DNA of 64,000 bases from Alistipes sp. CHKCI003 (GTDB lineage Bacteria > Bacteroidota > Bacteroidia > Bacteroidales > Rikenellaceae): positions 1-64,000 of the forward strand of contig NZ_FCNT01000006.1 in NCBI RefSeq assembly GCF_900021155.1, written 5' to 3'. The position numbers and the translations under genes were made by a program. Positions 49,980-58,793 of this stretch are shown in pieces (position 1 is the stretch's first letter; each line of letters starts with the position of its first letter). The notes under the pieces were generated by a model. That model ran no database searches. It saw only the letters and a program-made list of their open reading frames with translations, and was not told the DNA's origin.

Positions 49980-51329
49980 TTATGCCAGGCCGGCCGCTAC
50001 TGCGAACTTCTGTACCTCACGCTGATGTTGCTCTCGACGGACAGACTCCTTGGATGGAGTCAGGGGAGCAGTGAAGATTCCGTTGAGCTTCGCGGCGAGA
50101 CTCTCCATATCTACGTTGATTTTCTGGTCGGTGATACGGGCGTAGATTTGTGTCGTGCGCACATTCGTATGCCCAAGCATCTTTGAGACGGTTTCGATTG
50201 GCACGCCATTTCCCAAGGTAATGGTTGTGGCAAAAGTGTGACGGGCAACGTGAAAAGTTATGTTCTTGTTGATCCCGCAGACTTCGGCAATCTCTTTCAG
50301 ATACTCGTTGCACTTCTGGTTTGACGGTACGGGGAGCAGACGTTTGCCTTTACGGAAGTGTTTGTATTTCTCAATAATCTGGAGCGGCACATCCAGCAGT
50401 CGCACGTTGAACGGGACTTTGGTCTTCTGTCGATGAAAACTGATCCAGGTATTGCCATCAGCCCATACATTCAGCTGGTCTTCCGTGAGGTTGTAAACAT
50501 CAATGTACGCCAATCCTGTATAGCAGCTGAATATAAATATGTCTCTGACCTGCTCCAGCCGCAGGCTTTCAAATTCCTTATTGTACAAACGGGAAACCTC
50601 TTCGATCGTAAGATAACCCCGGTCCACCTTGTCAAGGTGTAGTTTTTGTTGCTTGAAAGGGTCTGCTGCAACCCATCCGTTGTCTTTTGCCATCTTGTAT
50701 ATGGAGGCAAAGCGGTGGATAAACTTTACTGCAGTATTATTGTTGAGCCGATGTGCCGAGCGTAGCCAAAGGTATAGTTTGTCCAGAAAACGCTTGTTGA
50801 TATCCTGCAAGGGAAGGTCACTTACCTTGAACTCATCCCGGAGAAACTCCTGCAGGCGATTGCGGCAAACCTTATATCGGAAGAAGGACTCCTGGCCGTA
50901 GTCCTGTGTCAGTACAAGTTTCTCGTAGTCCTCAATGTATTTATTGCACAACGCAATGAGTGTCATACTGCGCTCGTCCTGGCAGAGTATGGAACTCTTG
51001 ATCTTACTTGCCGTTATTACCTCGCCGCGATAAATCATATCATTGTACTTGCGTTTGATCGTGGCGTGAAAATCGAACAGGGTGCTGTTGATCACCTGTT
51101 CCTCATGAATTTGTCCCTTAGTCTTGTACTCCAGGGGAAGCCATCGTTCGGGTTCTATGTACATCTTGGTCGAAAAGTGTACCATCTCCCCGTTGACGGT
51201 AATGCGTGCTACGATGGGTGCTTTGCCATCAGGACGACATTTGCCCTTCTGAATGACGAAAATCACGCTGAAGGTGTTCTTGCTTGCTTTTTTGTCTGCT
51301 TTCATACTCTCTGTTATTTGGTGATACAA
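49980..51329 (-). CDS. Site-specific tyrosine integrase of the element
   Basis: A 449-residue Bacteroidetes-type integrase. It has an Arm-binding N-terminal part (NTFSVIFVIQKGKCRPDGKA), a SAM-like domain (QESFFRYKVCRNRLQEFLRD) and a catalytic domain. Catalytic residues are Arg in SCYTGLAYIDV-type box I (the Arg itself is less obvious here), HVARHTFATTITLGNG (HxxRH), MLGHTNVRTTQIYARITDQK with the second His and the Tyr nucleophile. It is adjacent to tRNA-Ser and is read away from it, the normal place for the integrase that made this insertion. Confidence 0.92.
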   Translation of the reverse strand: MYHQITESMKADKKASKNTFSVIFVIQKGKCRPDGKAPIVARITVNGEMVHFSTKMYIEPERWLPLEYKTKGQIHEEQVINSTLFDFHATIKRKYNDMIYRGEVITASKIKSSILCQDERSMTLIALCNKYIEDYEKLVLTQDYGQESFFRYKVCRNRLQEFLRDEFKVSDLPLQDINKRFLDKLYLWLRSAHRLNNNTAVKFIHRFASIYKMAKDNGWVAADPFKQQKLHLDKVDRGYLTIEEVSRLYNKEFESLRLEQVRDIFIFSCYTGLAYIDVYNLTEDQLNVWADGNTWISFHRQKTKVPFNVRLLDVPLQIIEKYKHFRKGKRLLPVPSNQKCNEYLKEIAEVCGINKNITFHVARHTFATTITLGNGVPIETVSKMLGHTNVRTTQIYARITDQKINVDMESLAAKLNGIFTAPLTPSKESVRREQHQREVQKFAVAAGLA

Positions 51330-51335
51330 AGTTAA

Positions 51336-51569
51336 ATATCAATAATTTACTGAAAGCCAAAGCAGTATAGTCAGAAGTAGTCGTATTTCAGACGTTTGTA
51401 GTCGGGTTACGCGCAATGTCTATTGCGGTTACGAACAGGTTACCGCAAGATGTCTATTAGGTGGATATTTGCCTGTTGATAATCAGTTGTTTGCCGTCCT
51501 GAAGTAGTCATATTCAGCAAAAAAGGGACGCTGAACGGACAAACAATCAAACAGTTAGATGCGCAACTA
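51336..51569. other. Integrase leader region, attP-arm candidate
   Basis: No supportable gene. The stretch between the integrase start and the tRNA terminator would hold the integrase promoter and arm-binding sites. Short repeats such as TTGCGGTTACG / TTACGCGC occur, but I cannot define arm sites by eye. Confidence 0.35.
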
Positions 51570-51607
51570 AAACAAAATGAGGATGTTACTTGTCGTAACA
51601 TCCTCAT
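51570..51607 (-). terminator. tRNA-Ser terminator
   Basis: ATGAGGATGTTAC (51577-51589) pairs perfectly with GTAACATCCTCAT (51595-51607). On the minus strand it follows the tRNA and runs into a T-rich tract. Confidence 0.85.
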
Positions 51608-51611
51608 CCTC

Positions 51612-51702
51612 TGGCGGAGAGAAGGGGATTCGAACCCCTGATACGCTTGAGACGTATACGAGCTTTCCAGGCGCGCCTCTTCAACCACTCGAGCATCTCT
51701 CC
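51612..51702 (-). tRNA. tRNA-Ser (anticodon GGA)
   Basis: Class II tRNA of 91 nt including an encoded CCA (51612-51614). Acceptor GGAGAGA/TCTCTCC closes correctly. The T-arm is GGGGTTCGAATCCCC, and the long variable arm has an ATACG/CGTAT stem. The anticodon loop CTGGAAA gives GGA, reading UCC/UCU serine codons. The anticodon stem CGCGC/GCTCG contains one C-U opposition, which is odd but does not change the identity. It is the attachment site of the 39-kb element. Confidence 0.95.
51614..51626. repeat. tRNA-side attachment-site copy
   Basis: GCGGAGAGAAGGG, identical to 12213-12225. It covers the last part of the tRNA acceptor and the start of the T-arm, so integration keeps the tRNA intact. 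Confidence 0.65.
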
Positions 51703-51713
51703 TGAGAGCGGTG

Positions 51714-51721
51714 CAAAGGTA
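51714..51721 (-). promoter_or_regulatory. -7 box of tRNA-Ser
   Basis: TACCTTTG on the minus strand, 11 bp before the mature tRNA 5' end, fits TAnnTTTG. Confidence 0.6.
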
Positions 51722-51830
51722 GCATTTATTTTCTGATTTCCGCGCAAAGCAACGAAGATTTTTGCCTGTGCGCCGCTATACCGGTCCGCACGAGCCGGTC
51801 CCGTCGGAATTTCCGCGGCCGGGGACCGAC

Positions 51831-51875
51831 CCGACCGACCTGACCGACCTGACCGACCTGACCGACCGGAGCCGC
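51831..51875. repeat. Short 9-bp tandem repeat
   Basis: Three perfect copies of TGACCGACC (51841-51867) plus degenerate flanking copies. It lies in the 358-bp gene-free gap between tRNA-Ser and the efflux operon. The rest of the gap is very GC-rich and holds no gene I can support. Confidence 0.75.
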
Positions 51876-52060
51876 GGGAGCTCGTGGGGGCGAACCGCCG
51901 TCCCTGCCGCTGCTTTCCGAAGCGGCAGCCCGTTGCGGCTGCGGCATCGGGCGGACCGGTGCCGCGGCTTAGTCCGCTTTCCCGATCGGGGCGTCCGCAT
52001 CTGCTGCAGCGACCGTTCTACCCTGCTTGCGGCTCTCCTTTCCCGAGGTGCTTCTCGGGG

Positions 52061-53371
52061 TCAACGACCCGTGGCCTGAAGATAGGCCGTGAGTTTTTCG
52101 TAGTAGGCCGTGCAGGCGTCGGTGCGCAGATCGCGGCTCTGTTGCAGGAGGGTCTGCGCGTCGAGCAGGTCGGTGAGCGGGACCGTGCCGGCGCGGAAAT
52201 AGTCGTTGTTGAGGCGCAGGTTTTCCGTGGCCGAGGCGATCGAGCGTTCCGAAAGGAGAATCTGGCTGTAGGCCTCTTGCAGATCGTTCCACTTCGATTC
52301 GATCTCGACGAGCATCATGCCGCGGGCATCTTCGCGGTCGTTCTCGGCCTGCTGCTGCTTGAGCCGCTCGCGCTTGAGGGCGTGCGAGCCGCCCCACCAT
52401 GCCGAGATCGGCAGCGAGACGCTGGCGAAGACCATCCCGAAATCGGTGTCTTTGTCCGTGAAATCGTGATAGACGTAGCCTGCGCCGATACCCACCGTCG
52501 GGAGGTTTTTTCCGAGCGCCATCCGTTTGCGGTAGCGGGCCGCTTCGACCTGAGCTTCCAGCAGGCGCATTTCGGCGCGCCGGTCCGCCCCCTCCTCGGG
52601 CGAGAGGTAGTAGCGGTCGGGCGGCTCCACGGCGGGAAATCCGTCGAATGCGACCTCGAAGTCGCGCGTCTCGATTCCCGTTTGGTGGCGGAGCAGGAGC
52701 TTCGCGGCCTTCAGTCCGTTCTCGACGCGGAGGCGGTCGCTGGCCGTGCGTTGTTGCTGGAGCTCTACGCGCAGCAGGTCGTTGCGGGTCGAAATGCCCG
52801 CTTCCACGGCGGTCGAGACGTTTTTGTATACCTCCGCGAGCTGGGCTTCGGCGGCTTCGATCGTGCGGAGTTTCTCGTTGAGGGCCACGATCTGCCAGAA
52901 ATAACGTTCGGTGGTTGCTGCGACTTCGTTCTCGGTGAGCGTCTGCCGACATGCGCTGGCCTCGCGGCCCGCGCGCGCCAGTTTGTTGCCGTTGACGATC
53001 TGCCCGCCTGCGAAAAGCGGAAGCATCGCCGTGATGCCCGCGGCCTTGCCACGGTCCATCAGTTCGAAGGGCATCGACGCGGGGAATCCGAGCGCCGCGA
53101 GTGCCGGAATATCCGGCAGCGCGATGTCGGCCCGCAGCATCGGATCGCTCGACCGGAAGATCGTTCCCGCGGCCGCGATCTGGGGAAAGTAGCGGGTGAA
53201 GGCCTCTTTGGCGCTTTGATCCGCGATGCGGGTGTCGAGCGCTCCGTTGCGGATTTTCACGTTGTGCTCCAGCGCCATCGTGCGGCATTGGTCGAGGGTG
53301 TAGGTCGTCTGCGCGCAGACCGATGCGGTGCACAGCAGGACCGGGAGCAGCAGGATTTTATTTCGTATCAT
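52061..53371 (-). CDS. TolC-family outer-membrane efflux protein
   Basis: A 436-residue outer-membrane channel. The signal peptide ends about SVCAQ, followed by the OEP start YTLDQCRTMALEHN. It contains two OEP repeats (ERYFWQIVALNEKLRTIEAA; ESKWNDLQEAYSQILLSERS) and the strand/loop RYKRMALGKNLPTVGIGAGY-type boundary. The final part LTDLLDAQTLLQQSRDLRTD is typical of TolC homologues. It is the last gene of the MFP-RND-OMF operon and overlaps the pump gene by 14 bp. It forms the exit duct for the RND pump. Confidence 0.93.
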   Translation of the reverse strand: MIRNKILLLPVLLCTASVCAQTTYTLDQCRTMALEHNVKIRNGALDTRIADQSAKEAFTRYFPQIAAAGTIFRSSDPMLRADIALPDIPALAALGFPASMPFELMDRGKAAGITAMLPLFAGGQIVNGNKLARAGREASACRQTLTENEVAATTERYFWQIVALNEKLRTIEAAEAQLAEVYKNVSTAVEAGISTRNDLLRVELQQQRTASDRLRVENGLKAAKLLLRHQTGIETRDFEVAFDGFPAVEPPDRYYLSPEEGADRRAEMRLLEAQVEAARYRKRMALGKNLPTVGIGAGYVYHDFTDKDTDFGMVFASVSLPISAWWGGSHALKRERLKQQQAENDREDARGMMLVEIESKWNDLQEAYSQILLSERSIASATENLRLNNDYFRAGTVPLTDLLDAQTLLQQSRDLRTDACTAYYEKLTAYLQATGR

Positions 53372-56300
53372 AGTCCGAATTCGTTTTAGCGTTGCCGAAA
53401 AGCTGCCAGTAGGTTACGGGCAGCACCGTTACCACGAGAATCATGGCGGCTACCGTGCCGAAGCAGATGACGATGCCCATCGGGGTCCAGAGCGAACTGT
53501 TGCTGACGATCATCGGCACGACGCCCACGGCCGTCGTGGCCGAGGTGAGGAAGATGGGGAGCATGCGTCGTTTGCCCGCGTCGTAGGCCGCGTCGCGGGC
53601 CGGAACGTGCCGGTTGCGGCGGAGCTCCTCCGCGTGCTGGAACATGATGATTACGTTGCGCACGACGATGCCCATCAGGCTCACGATGCCCAGTACGCAG
53701 GTCAGTCCGAAGGCGGTGCCGGTGATCCACAGTCCGAACGCGGCGCCGAACAGGCAGAGCGTGATCGAGACGAGCGACACGACCGAAAGCGAGACTTTCT
53801 TGTAGTTCAGCAGCAGGAAGAGGAAGATGATGAACAGGCCGGCGACGATGGTCTCCACGATCGGTTCGACGATTTCGCGGTCGCTTTCGACGATGCCGCC
53901 GAGTTCGGCCGAAACTCCTTCGGGCAGCGTGATTTCGCGGTCGAGAATTTCGGCGACCTTGCCGAAGGCGGCCGATTCGTTGGCGTGGCGTTTCACGTCG
54001 GCCATGACGCTCAGCGTGCGCACGCCGTTGCGGCGGACGATTTGCCCCTCGTGCCAGTCGGGTACGATGTCGGCCACCTGACGCAGCGGGACCGAGACGC
54101 CCGGGATACCCGTGGCCACATAGCGGTCGCCGATCCGGTCGGGCGTGTCGCCGGCGCCGTCGTCCTTCAGGACGATCGGAAGCGCATAGTCGCCCTCCCA
54201 GACCGTGCCGGCGGCGAAACCGGACCATGCGGTCGCGGTCTCCAGCTCGGCCGAGGCTCTCGTTATGCCCAGCCGCGCCGCTTCGACGGGTTTGAGCCGG
54301 ACCTCGACGCCCGCCAACGGCTCCTCGAAGTTGGTGTGGATCCACACCAGTTCGTCGATGGAGCGCATGCGGTGCATCAACGAGTCGGCGACCTCTTTCA
54401 GCGCCGCGATGTCTTCTCCGCGGAAACGGACTTCGATGGGGTTGGCGACGGTCTGGTAGTCGAGGTGCTTGAATTTCACGTAGGCACCGGGAAAGTAGTC
54501 GGCATAGCGGTCGGTGTACTCGTCGAGCAACTGCCGCGTGGCTTCGACCGATACGGTGTTGACGATGAATTGCGCATAGTGTTTCGACGGCATGTTCGGC
54601 GCATAGGACATGTGGAACCGGGGCGACGAGGTGCCGATGAACGACGTTACGGATTTCACGCGTCCGTCCGCTGCGAGGATGCGGCGCAGACTGTCGGCCG
54701 TTTCGGCCGTGCGGCCGAGCGCCGTACCCTGCGGCAGGTAGATCTCCACGGCGAACTGGTCGCGGTCGGCACGCGGCATCATCCGCACGTCGAGTCCCAT
54801 GAGCAGCGCGACGGCCGCGATGACCGATCCGGCGGCGGCGAGCATGGTGAGCCGGGGCCAGCGGAAGGTCCAGTCGAGGGCACGGCCGTACCAGCGCTGC
54901 ACGGCGCCCAGCATGTCGAACTTCTTGGGGGCTTTGCTCCGGTCGGCGGCGAGGCCCTTGCGGATGAGCAGGTATTCGAGATAGGGGATGAAGAGCATGG
55001 CCAGCACGAGCGACATCATGAGTGAGATGGTCAGCGTCCACGGAAAGTCTTTGAGGAAGTCGAGATACTGTCCGGTCATGGTTACGAGCAGCGGGTAGAA
55101 GATGATGCAGATGCAGCACGTGGCCAGCAGGATCGACCCGAAATAATCTTTGGCGCTGCGCACGGCGGCATACCAGCGCGACATGCCGGCGTCGAGGTTG
55201 GCCAGATAGGCATCCACCACGATGATCGAATTGTCGACGATCATGCCCAGCACGACGATCAGCGCCGCGAGGGTAACGGTGTTCAGCGGGATGCCCGCGA
55301 CGTACATCACCGCCAGCGAGATGAAGACGCTCACGGGGATCGAGACCGCAGCGACGATCGCCGAGCGGAACGGAAAGAGCACCAGCATGACGAGGATTAC
55401 TACGGCGATCGAGACGAAGAGGTCGCGCACGAACGAGCGAACCGAATCGCCCACCACTTTGGGCTGGTCGGCGATGCGGTCGATCGCAACCCCTGCAGGC
55501 AGCGAGGCACGGAACTCGGACAGCACTTCGTCCACCTCCTCGCCGTAGGCGACGATGTTGTGGCCTTCGCGCATTTCGATCGAGAGGATCAGGCATTTGC
55601 GGCCGTTGTTGGTGATGTAGCTGTCCGGATCGTCGTACTCGCGCACGATGCGCGCGACGTCCTTGAGCCGGATGACATTGCCTGCCGGGTCGCTCCAGAC
55701 GATCTGCTGCGCGACTTCGTATTCCGAATCGTAGCTCGCGGCGAAATGGATCGGCAGTTCCGATCCGCCGCTTTCGACCGACCCGCCCGCGGTGGTGAAA
55801 CCTTGTGCGAAGAGGTGGGCCATGAGCGCTTTGTTGTCGATGCCGTAGGCCGCGAGGCGGTCGCGGTCGATGTAGACGCCGATCTGCTCCTGCTGCAAAC
55901 CGTAACGGCGCAGGTTCGAGACCGACTCGATCCGCCGCAGACGCCCTTCCAGATCGTCGAGGTAGCTCTCCAGCTCGCGGTAGCTCTTCTCCTCCGATTC
56001 GAGCGAGATGAGCAGCGCCGAGGTGTCGCCGAAGTCGTCGTTCACCACGAGTGCCAGCACTCCGGCGGGCAGTTGGGACTTGAAGCCCGCGATGCCGTGC
56101 TTGATCTTCGACCAGACGCGGTCTTTGTCGTGGATGTCGTCGTCGAGTTCCACCATGATGTAGCAGACGCCGTCCTGCGACATGGAGTAAGTCTTGGCCT
56201 TCTTGATCTCGCCGTAGGTGAACAGGAAGCGTTCGAGCGGCTTGGCGAGCTGCTCCTCCACTTCGTTCGACGTGGCGCCCGGGTAGACGCCCACGACTAC

Positions 56301-56444
56301 GCCCTGCCGGATGGTGAAGGGCGGAAACTCCTGTTTGGGCATCGTCGAGAGGGCATAGATGCCCAGTGCGACGAGCAGCAGGGCGATGAGGCAGACGATG
56401 CGGTGGTAGCGCATCGCCCCTTCGATGAATCCCGCACGTCTCAT
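53358..56444 (-). CDS. RND-family efflux pump inner-membrane transporter
   Basis: A 1028-residue AcrB-type proton-driven transporter with 12 expected transmembrane helices. TM1 is IVCLIALLLVALGIYALSTM, followed by PKQEFPPFTIRQGVVVGVYP and the periplasmic loop. TM4 contains VTLAALIVVLGMIVDNSIIV with its conserved Asp (proton relay). The second half repeats the pattern (ADRDQFAVEIYLPQGTALGR, LGIVSLMGIVVRNVIIMFQH). Substrate class (drugs, bile or fatty acids) cannot be told. It overlaps the membrane-fusion gene by 4 bp. Confidence 0.95.
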   Translation of the reverse strand: MRRAGFIEGAMRYHRIVCLIALLLVALGIYALSTMPKQEFPPFTIRQGVVVGVYPGATSNEVEEQLAKPLERFLFTYGEIKKAKTYSMSQDGVCYIMVELDDDIHDKDRVWSKIKHGIAGFKSQLPAGVLALVVNDDFGDTSALLISLESEEKSYRELESYLDDLEGRLRRIESVSNLRRYGLQQEQIGVYIDRDRLAAYGIDNKALMAHLFAQGFTTAGGSVESGGSELPIHFAASYDSEYEVAQQIVWSDPAGNVIRLKDVARIVREYDDPDSYITNNGRKCLILSIEMREGHNIVAYGEEVDEVLSEFRASLPAGVAIDRIADQPKVVGDSVRSFVRDLFVSIAVVILVMLVLFPFRSAIVAAVSIPVSVFISLAVMYVAGIPLNTVTLAALIVVLGMIVDNSIIVVDAYLANLDAGMSRWYAAVRSAKDYFGSILLATCCICIIFYPLLVTMTGQYLDFLKDFPWTLTISLMMSLVLAMLFIPYLEYLLIRKGLAADRSKAPKKFDMLGAVQRWYGRALDWTFRWPRLTMLAAAGSVIAAVALLMGLDVRMMPRADRDQFAVEIYLPQGTALGRTAETADSLRRILAADGRVKSVTSFIGTSSPRFHMSYAPNMPSKHYAQFIVNTVSVEATRQLLDEYTDRYADYFPGAYVKFKHLDYQTVANPIEVRFRGEDIAALKEVADSLMHRMRSIDELVWIHTNFEEPLAGVEVRLKPVEAARLGITRASAELETATAWSGFAAGTVWEGDYALPIVLKDDGAGDTPDRIGDRYVATGIPGVSVPLRQVADIVPDWHEGQIVRRNGVRTLSVMADVKRHANESAAFGKVAEILDREITLPEGVSAELGGIVESDREIVEPIVETIVAGLFIIFLFLLLNYKKVSLSVVSLVSITLCLFGAAFGLWITGTAFGLTCVLGIVSLMGIVVRNVIIMFQHAEELRRNRHVPARDAAYDAGKRRMLPIFLTSATTAVGVVPMIVSNSSLWTPMGIVICFGTVAAMILVVTVLPVTYWQLFGNAKTNSDYDTK

Positions 56445-57469
56445 AGCTCCTCCACTTTAGTGCCTTCGCCGACTTTGTGGGCTCCCTCCGTGATGACGCG
56501 GTCGCCGCTGCGAAGACCTGCGAGGATGACCGCACCCCGTGCGGTGAGCGCTCCTGCGACCACTTCGGTGCGGACGGCACGGCCGTCGCGCACGGTCCAG
56601 ACATAACGGCTGCCCGTGTGCGCGACCTGCACGGCCCGCACAGGCAGCACGATGGCGGGCGCGGCATCCGCGTCCAGCGTGGCGGCGCTGCATACCATGC
56701 CCGGCAGGAGAGCTCCGTTGCCGTTCCGGAGCCGGATTCTCGCTTCATAGGTGTGCGACAGCGCATTGCCGGCGACGCCCCGTTCGGTTATCGTGCCTTC
56801 GAACGTGCGGTCGCCGAGCGCCGCCACGCGGACGACGGCGCGGTCGCCCGTGCGGAGCGAGGCGATCTCGCTTTCCGGAACCGCGATCTTCGCATGGACG
56901 GTATGCGTGTCGAAGAGCGTCAGGACGGGCTGTCCGGCCATGACGTTTTCGCCCGCATCCGCGCTGCGGCGGCCGATCACGCCGTCGAACGGGGCCGTGA
57001 GACGACTGTCGGCAAGATTCTCGGCTGCTATCTCGGCGACCGAGCGGGCCTGTGCCAGTTTGGTCTGCGCTTCGACATACTGGATTTCGGCCAGACTGCC
57101 CTTGTCATAGAGCTGCTGCAAACGTCGCATGGCATCCTCGGCCTGATGCAGCGTGGCCTGTGCCGCCTCGTGGGCGCTTTGCAGATTGGCCGTTTCCAAT
57201 TCGGCGAGCAGTTCGCCGCAGCGGACGCGCATCCCCTCGCGCACCGATATGTGCTTCACGGTTCCCGGAACGGAAAAACTCAGCACCGAGGCCGTCTCCT
57301 CTTCGATGACGCCGATGTATTCGCGCGACTGCGCCAGCGAGTCGGCGGCAGCCGCGACGGTTCGAACGCGGACCGTCCGTTCCCGTGGAGCCTGCGTGCG
57401 GCCGCCGCATCCGGCCGCCGCGGCCGTGAGCGCTGCGAGGAGCGCCGTTTTCATCCAGTGATTCTTCAT
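56441..57469 (-). CDS. Membrane-fusion protein (AcrA/HlyD type) lipoprotein
   Basis: A 342-residue periplasmic adaptor. The lipobox AAAAGC lies near residue 21. The biotinyl-lipoyl halves are IKHISVREGMRVRCGELLAE-like (HISVREGMRVRCGELL) and DSRLTAPFDGVIGRRSADAG. The hairpin HEAAQATLHQAEDAMRRLQQ lies between them. The C terminus (IVLPVRAVQVAHTGSRYVWT) is the membrane-proximal domain. It is first in the efflux operon, divergent from an AraC gene, and links the RND pump to the TolC-type channel. Confidence 0.94.
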   Translation of the reverse strand: MKNHWMKTALLAALTAAAAGCGGRTQAPRERTVRVRTVAAAADSLAQSREYIGVIEEETASVLSFSVPGTVKHISVREGMRVRCGELLAELETANLQSAHEAAQATLHQAEDAMRRLQQLYDKGSLAEIQYVEAQTKLAQARSVAEIAAENLADSRLTAPFDGVIGRRSADAGENVMAGQPVLTLFDTHTVHAKIAVPESEIASLRTGDRAVVRVAALGDRTFEGTITERGVAGNALSHTYEARIRLRNGNGALLPGMVCSAATLDADAAPAIVLPVRAVQVAHTGSRYVWTVRDGRAVRTEVVAGALTARGAVILAGLRSGDRVITEGAHKVGEGTKVEEL

Positions 57470-57604
57470 GGTTCGGATTTTACTTGTTTTACTCGATACA
57501 AAGGTCCGGTAAAGCGGCGGGGCATTAAAGTCCCCGACGTCGCGGCTGTTGTTCTAAAAGTTGAAAATAGGTGAAAACGTACTAAATATTACTGTTCTAT
57601 GATT

Positions 57605-57612
57605 TATATTTG
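57605..57612 (+). promoter_or_regulatory. -7 box of the AraC-type regulator
   Basis: TATATTTG at 57605-57612, 18 bp before the ATG at 57631, fits TAnnTTTG. No clear -33 element is seen. The 161-bp gap to the membrane-fusion gene would hold operators for both. Confidence 0.55.
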
Positions 57613-57630
57613 TCGAAAAATTCGACTTAT

Positions 57631-58542
57631 ATGGAGAATGAAGTGCTGCCCAGCTTCTCGATAGGACAATTACGCGAGATGGCGGAAATCGACGCCGGGC
57701 ACTGCATCGGCGACGATTTCATGATGTTCGACGAGATCCGGGACGTGAAACTGTTCGAAAATCCGTGCCGGGTCGATGCGTTGGCGGCGATCCTCTGCAA
57801 GGGCGGACGCATCCGCTGCCGGATCAATCTCAAGGAGTATGAGATAACGGAGGGGATGGTGGTCGTGAGCATGCCGATGAACATCGTGCAGGTCGAGTAT
57901 GGAGCGGAAGACCGTTGCCGGACGGATTTCACGTCGTGCGGGTTTATTCTTTCGACCCGTTTTCTGAAAAACCTCCATGTGGACATGAGGAACGTCGTGC
58001 CGCTCTACATGCAGATTCAGAACGAGTCGTGCATCCGGATGCGGGAGGAAGATATCGTGCTGCTGGAACGATACTACGCCCTGTTGCGCGATACGGTGAG
58101 CCGGCACAGCCCGCATACGGCCGAAATCACCAACGGATTGATTGCAGCCATGATCCATACGTTCTGCGACGTGCTCTCGACGAATGCGGCCGTACCTTCG
58201 GCCGTTCACAGACCGGTCAAAAGCCGCCGGAAAATGTTTTTCGAGCAGTTCATGGCGCTGCTCGACCAGTACCACTGCTCCGAAAGGTCGCTGAAATTCT
58301 ATGCGGACAAGCTCTACATCACGCCCAAGTATCTGTCGGCGGTCATCAAGGAGGTCAGCGGCCGGTCGGCGGCCGAGTGGGTCGACGATTTCGTGGTACT
58401 CGAAGCCAAGACGCTGCTCAAATACTCCGATCTGAGCATACAGGAGATCGCCTACCGGCTCAACTTCTCGACGCAGTCATTCTTCGGCAAGTACTTCAAG
58501 CATCAGACGGGGATGTCGCCCACCGAGTACAAGACCCGTTAA
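57631..58542 (+). CDS. AraC-family regulator, probable efflux-operon controller
   Basis: A 303-residue regulator. ATG at 57631 (MENEVLPSFSIGQLREMAEI) is used; the TTG at 57610 lies inside the promoter box. The N-terminal cupin-like part (IRCRINLKEYEITEGMVVVS) is followed by a linker and two HTHs (YADKLYITPKYLSAVIKEVS and LSIQEIAYRLNFSTQSFFGK), ending GMSPTEYKTR. Gene position divergent from the MFP-RND-OMF operon makes it the likely local regulator. It converges with, and overlaps by 4 bp, the next gene. Confidence 0.92.
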   Translation: MENEVLPSFSIGQLREMAEIDAGHCIGDDFMMFDEIRDVKLFENPCRVDALAAILCKGGRIRCRINLKEYEITEGMVVVSMPMNIVQVEYGAEDRCRTDFTSCGFILSTRFLKNLHVDMRNVVPLYMQIQNESCIRMREEDIVLLERYYALLRDTVSRHSPHTAEITNGLIAAMIHTFCDVLSTNAAVPSAVHRPVKSRRKMFFEQFMALLDQYHCSERSLKFYADKLYITPKYLSAVIKEVSGRSAAEWVDDFVVLEAKTLLKYSDLSIQEIAYRLNFSTQSFFGKYFKHQTGMSPTEYKTR

Positions 58543-58793
58543 AGGCGGTTGAAGCCCAGATTGTAGGCGTAGTCCAGCAGATCGCTCCGCGTTGCGCTCT
58601 CGGCATGCGAGAACTCTTCGGGCAGCGTGGTGTGCAGCCGATAGTTGCTGAAATCTTCGGTTTCGGAACCCAGAAGAATGCGGCCTGCCTCGTCCAGACC
58701 TTCGAAAATACCCCACACGCGGCGAGCATTCGTCTCGTCGGTGAACACGTAGAGATCGCCGATCTCCAACGTGCAGCGATCCAGCGCGGTCAT
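58539..58793 (-). CDS. Small unknown protein (84 aa)
   Basis: MTALDRCTLEIGDLYVFTDE and RRVWGIFEGLDEAGRILLGS suggest a small beta-rich domain, with a helical end (SDLLDYAYNLGFNRL). It overlaps the upstream gene of the pair by 4 bp (ATGA) and the convergent AraC gene by 4 bp. No family recognised. It looks like a conserved host pair with the next gene rather than phage. Confidence 0.6.
   Translation of the reverse strand: MTALDRCTLEIGDLYVFTDETNARRVWGIFEGLDEAGRILLGSETEDFSNYRLHTTLPEEFSHAESATRSDLLDYAYNLGFNRL

Larger units (their letters stand above)
12213..51626. mobile_element. Integrated prophage-like element at tRNA-Ser, carrying a BREX type 4 operon
   Basis: The 13-bp direct repeat GCGGAGAGAAGGG bounds the region at 12213-12225 and 51614-51626. 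The right copy is the 3' end of tRNA-Ser(GGA), and the nearest element gene is a tyrosine integrase at 49980-51329. The left copy is a detached tRNA end followed by a terminator. This is the standard layout of an element inserted in a tRNA 3' end. The contents fall into a minus-strand AT-rich defence operon (12.5-24.8 kb) and a plus-strand prophage (24.8-49.9 kb). Tandem or successive insertion of two elements is an alternative; a second recombinase at 28389 leaves that open. Confidence 0.65.

Noticed and set aside
51726..51947. A 73-codon frame with VGQ repeats
   Set aside because: Produced by the 9-bp tandem repeat in GC-rich DNA; not a credible protein.
53386..56766. A 1126-codon minus-strand frame over the RND pump
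   Set aside because: It overlaps the pump in another frame, is Arg-rich and carries no motif; the pump frame has all family features.
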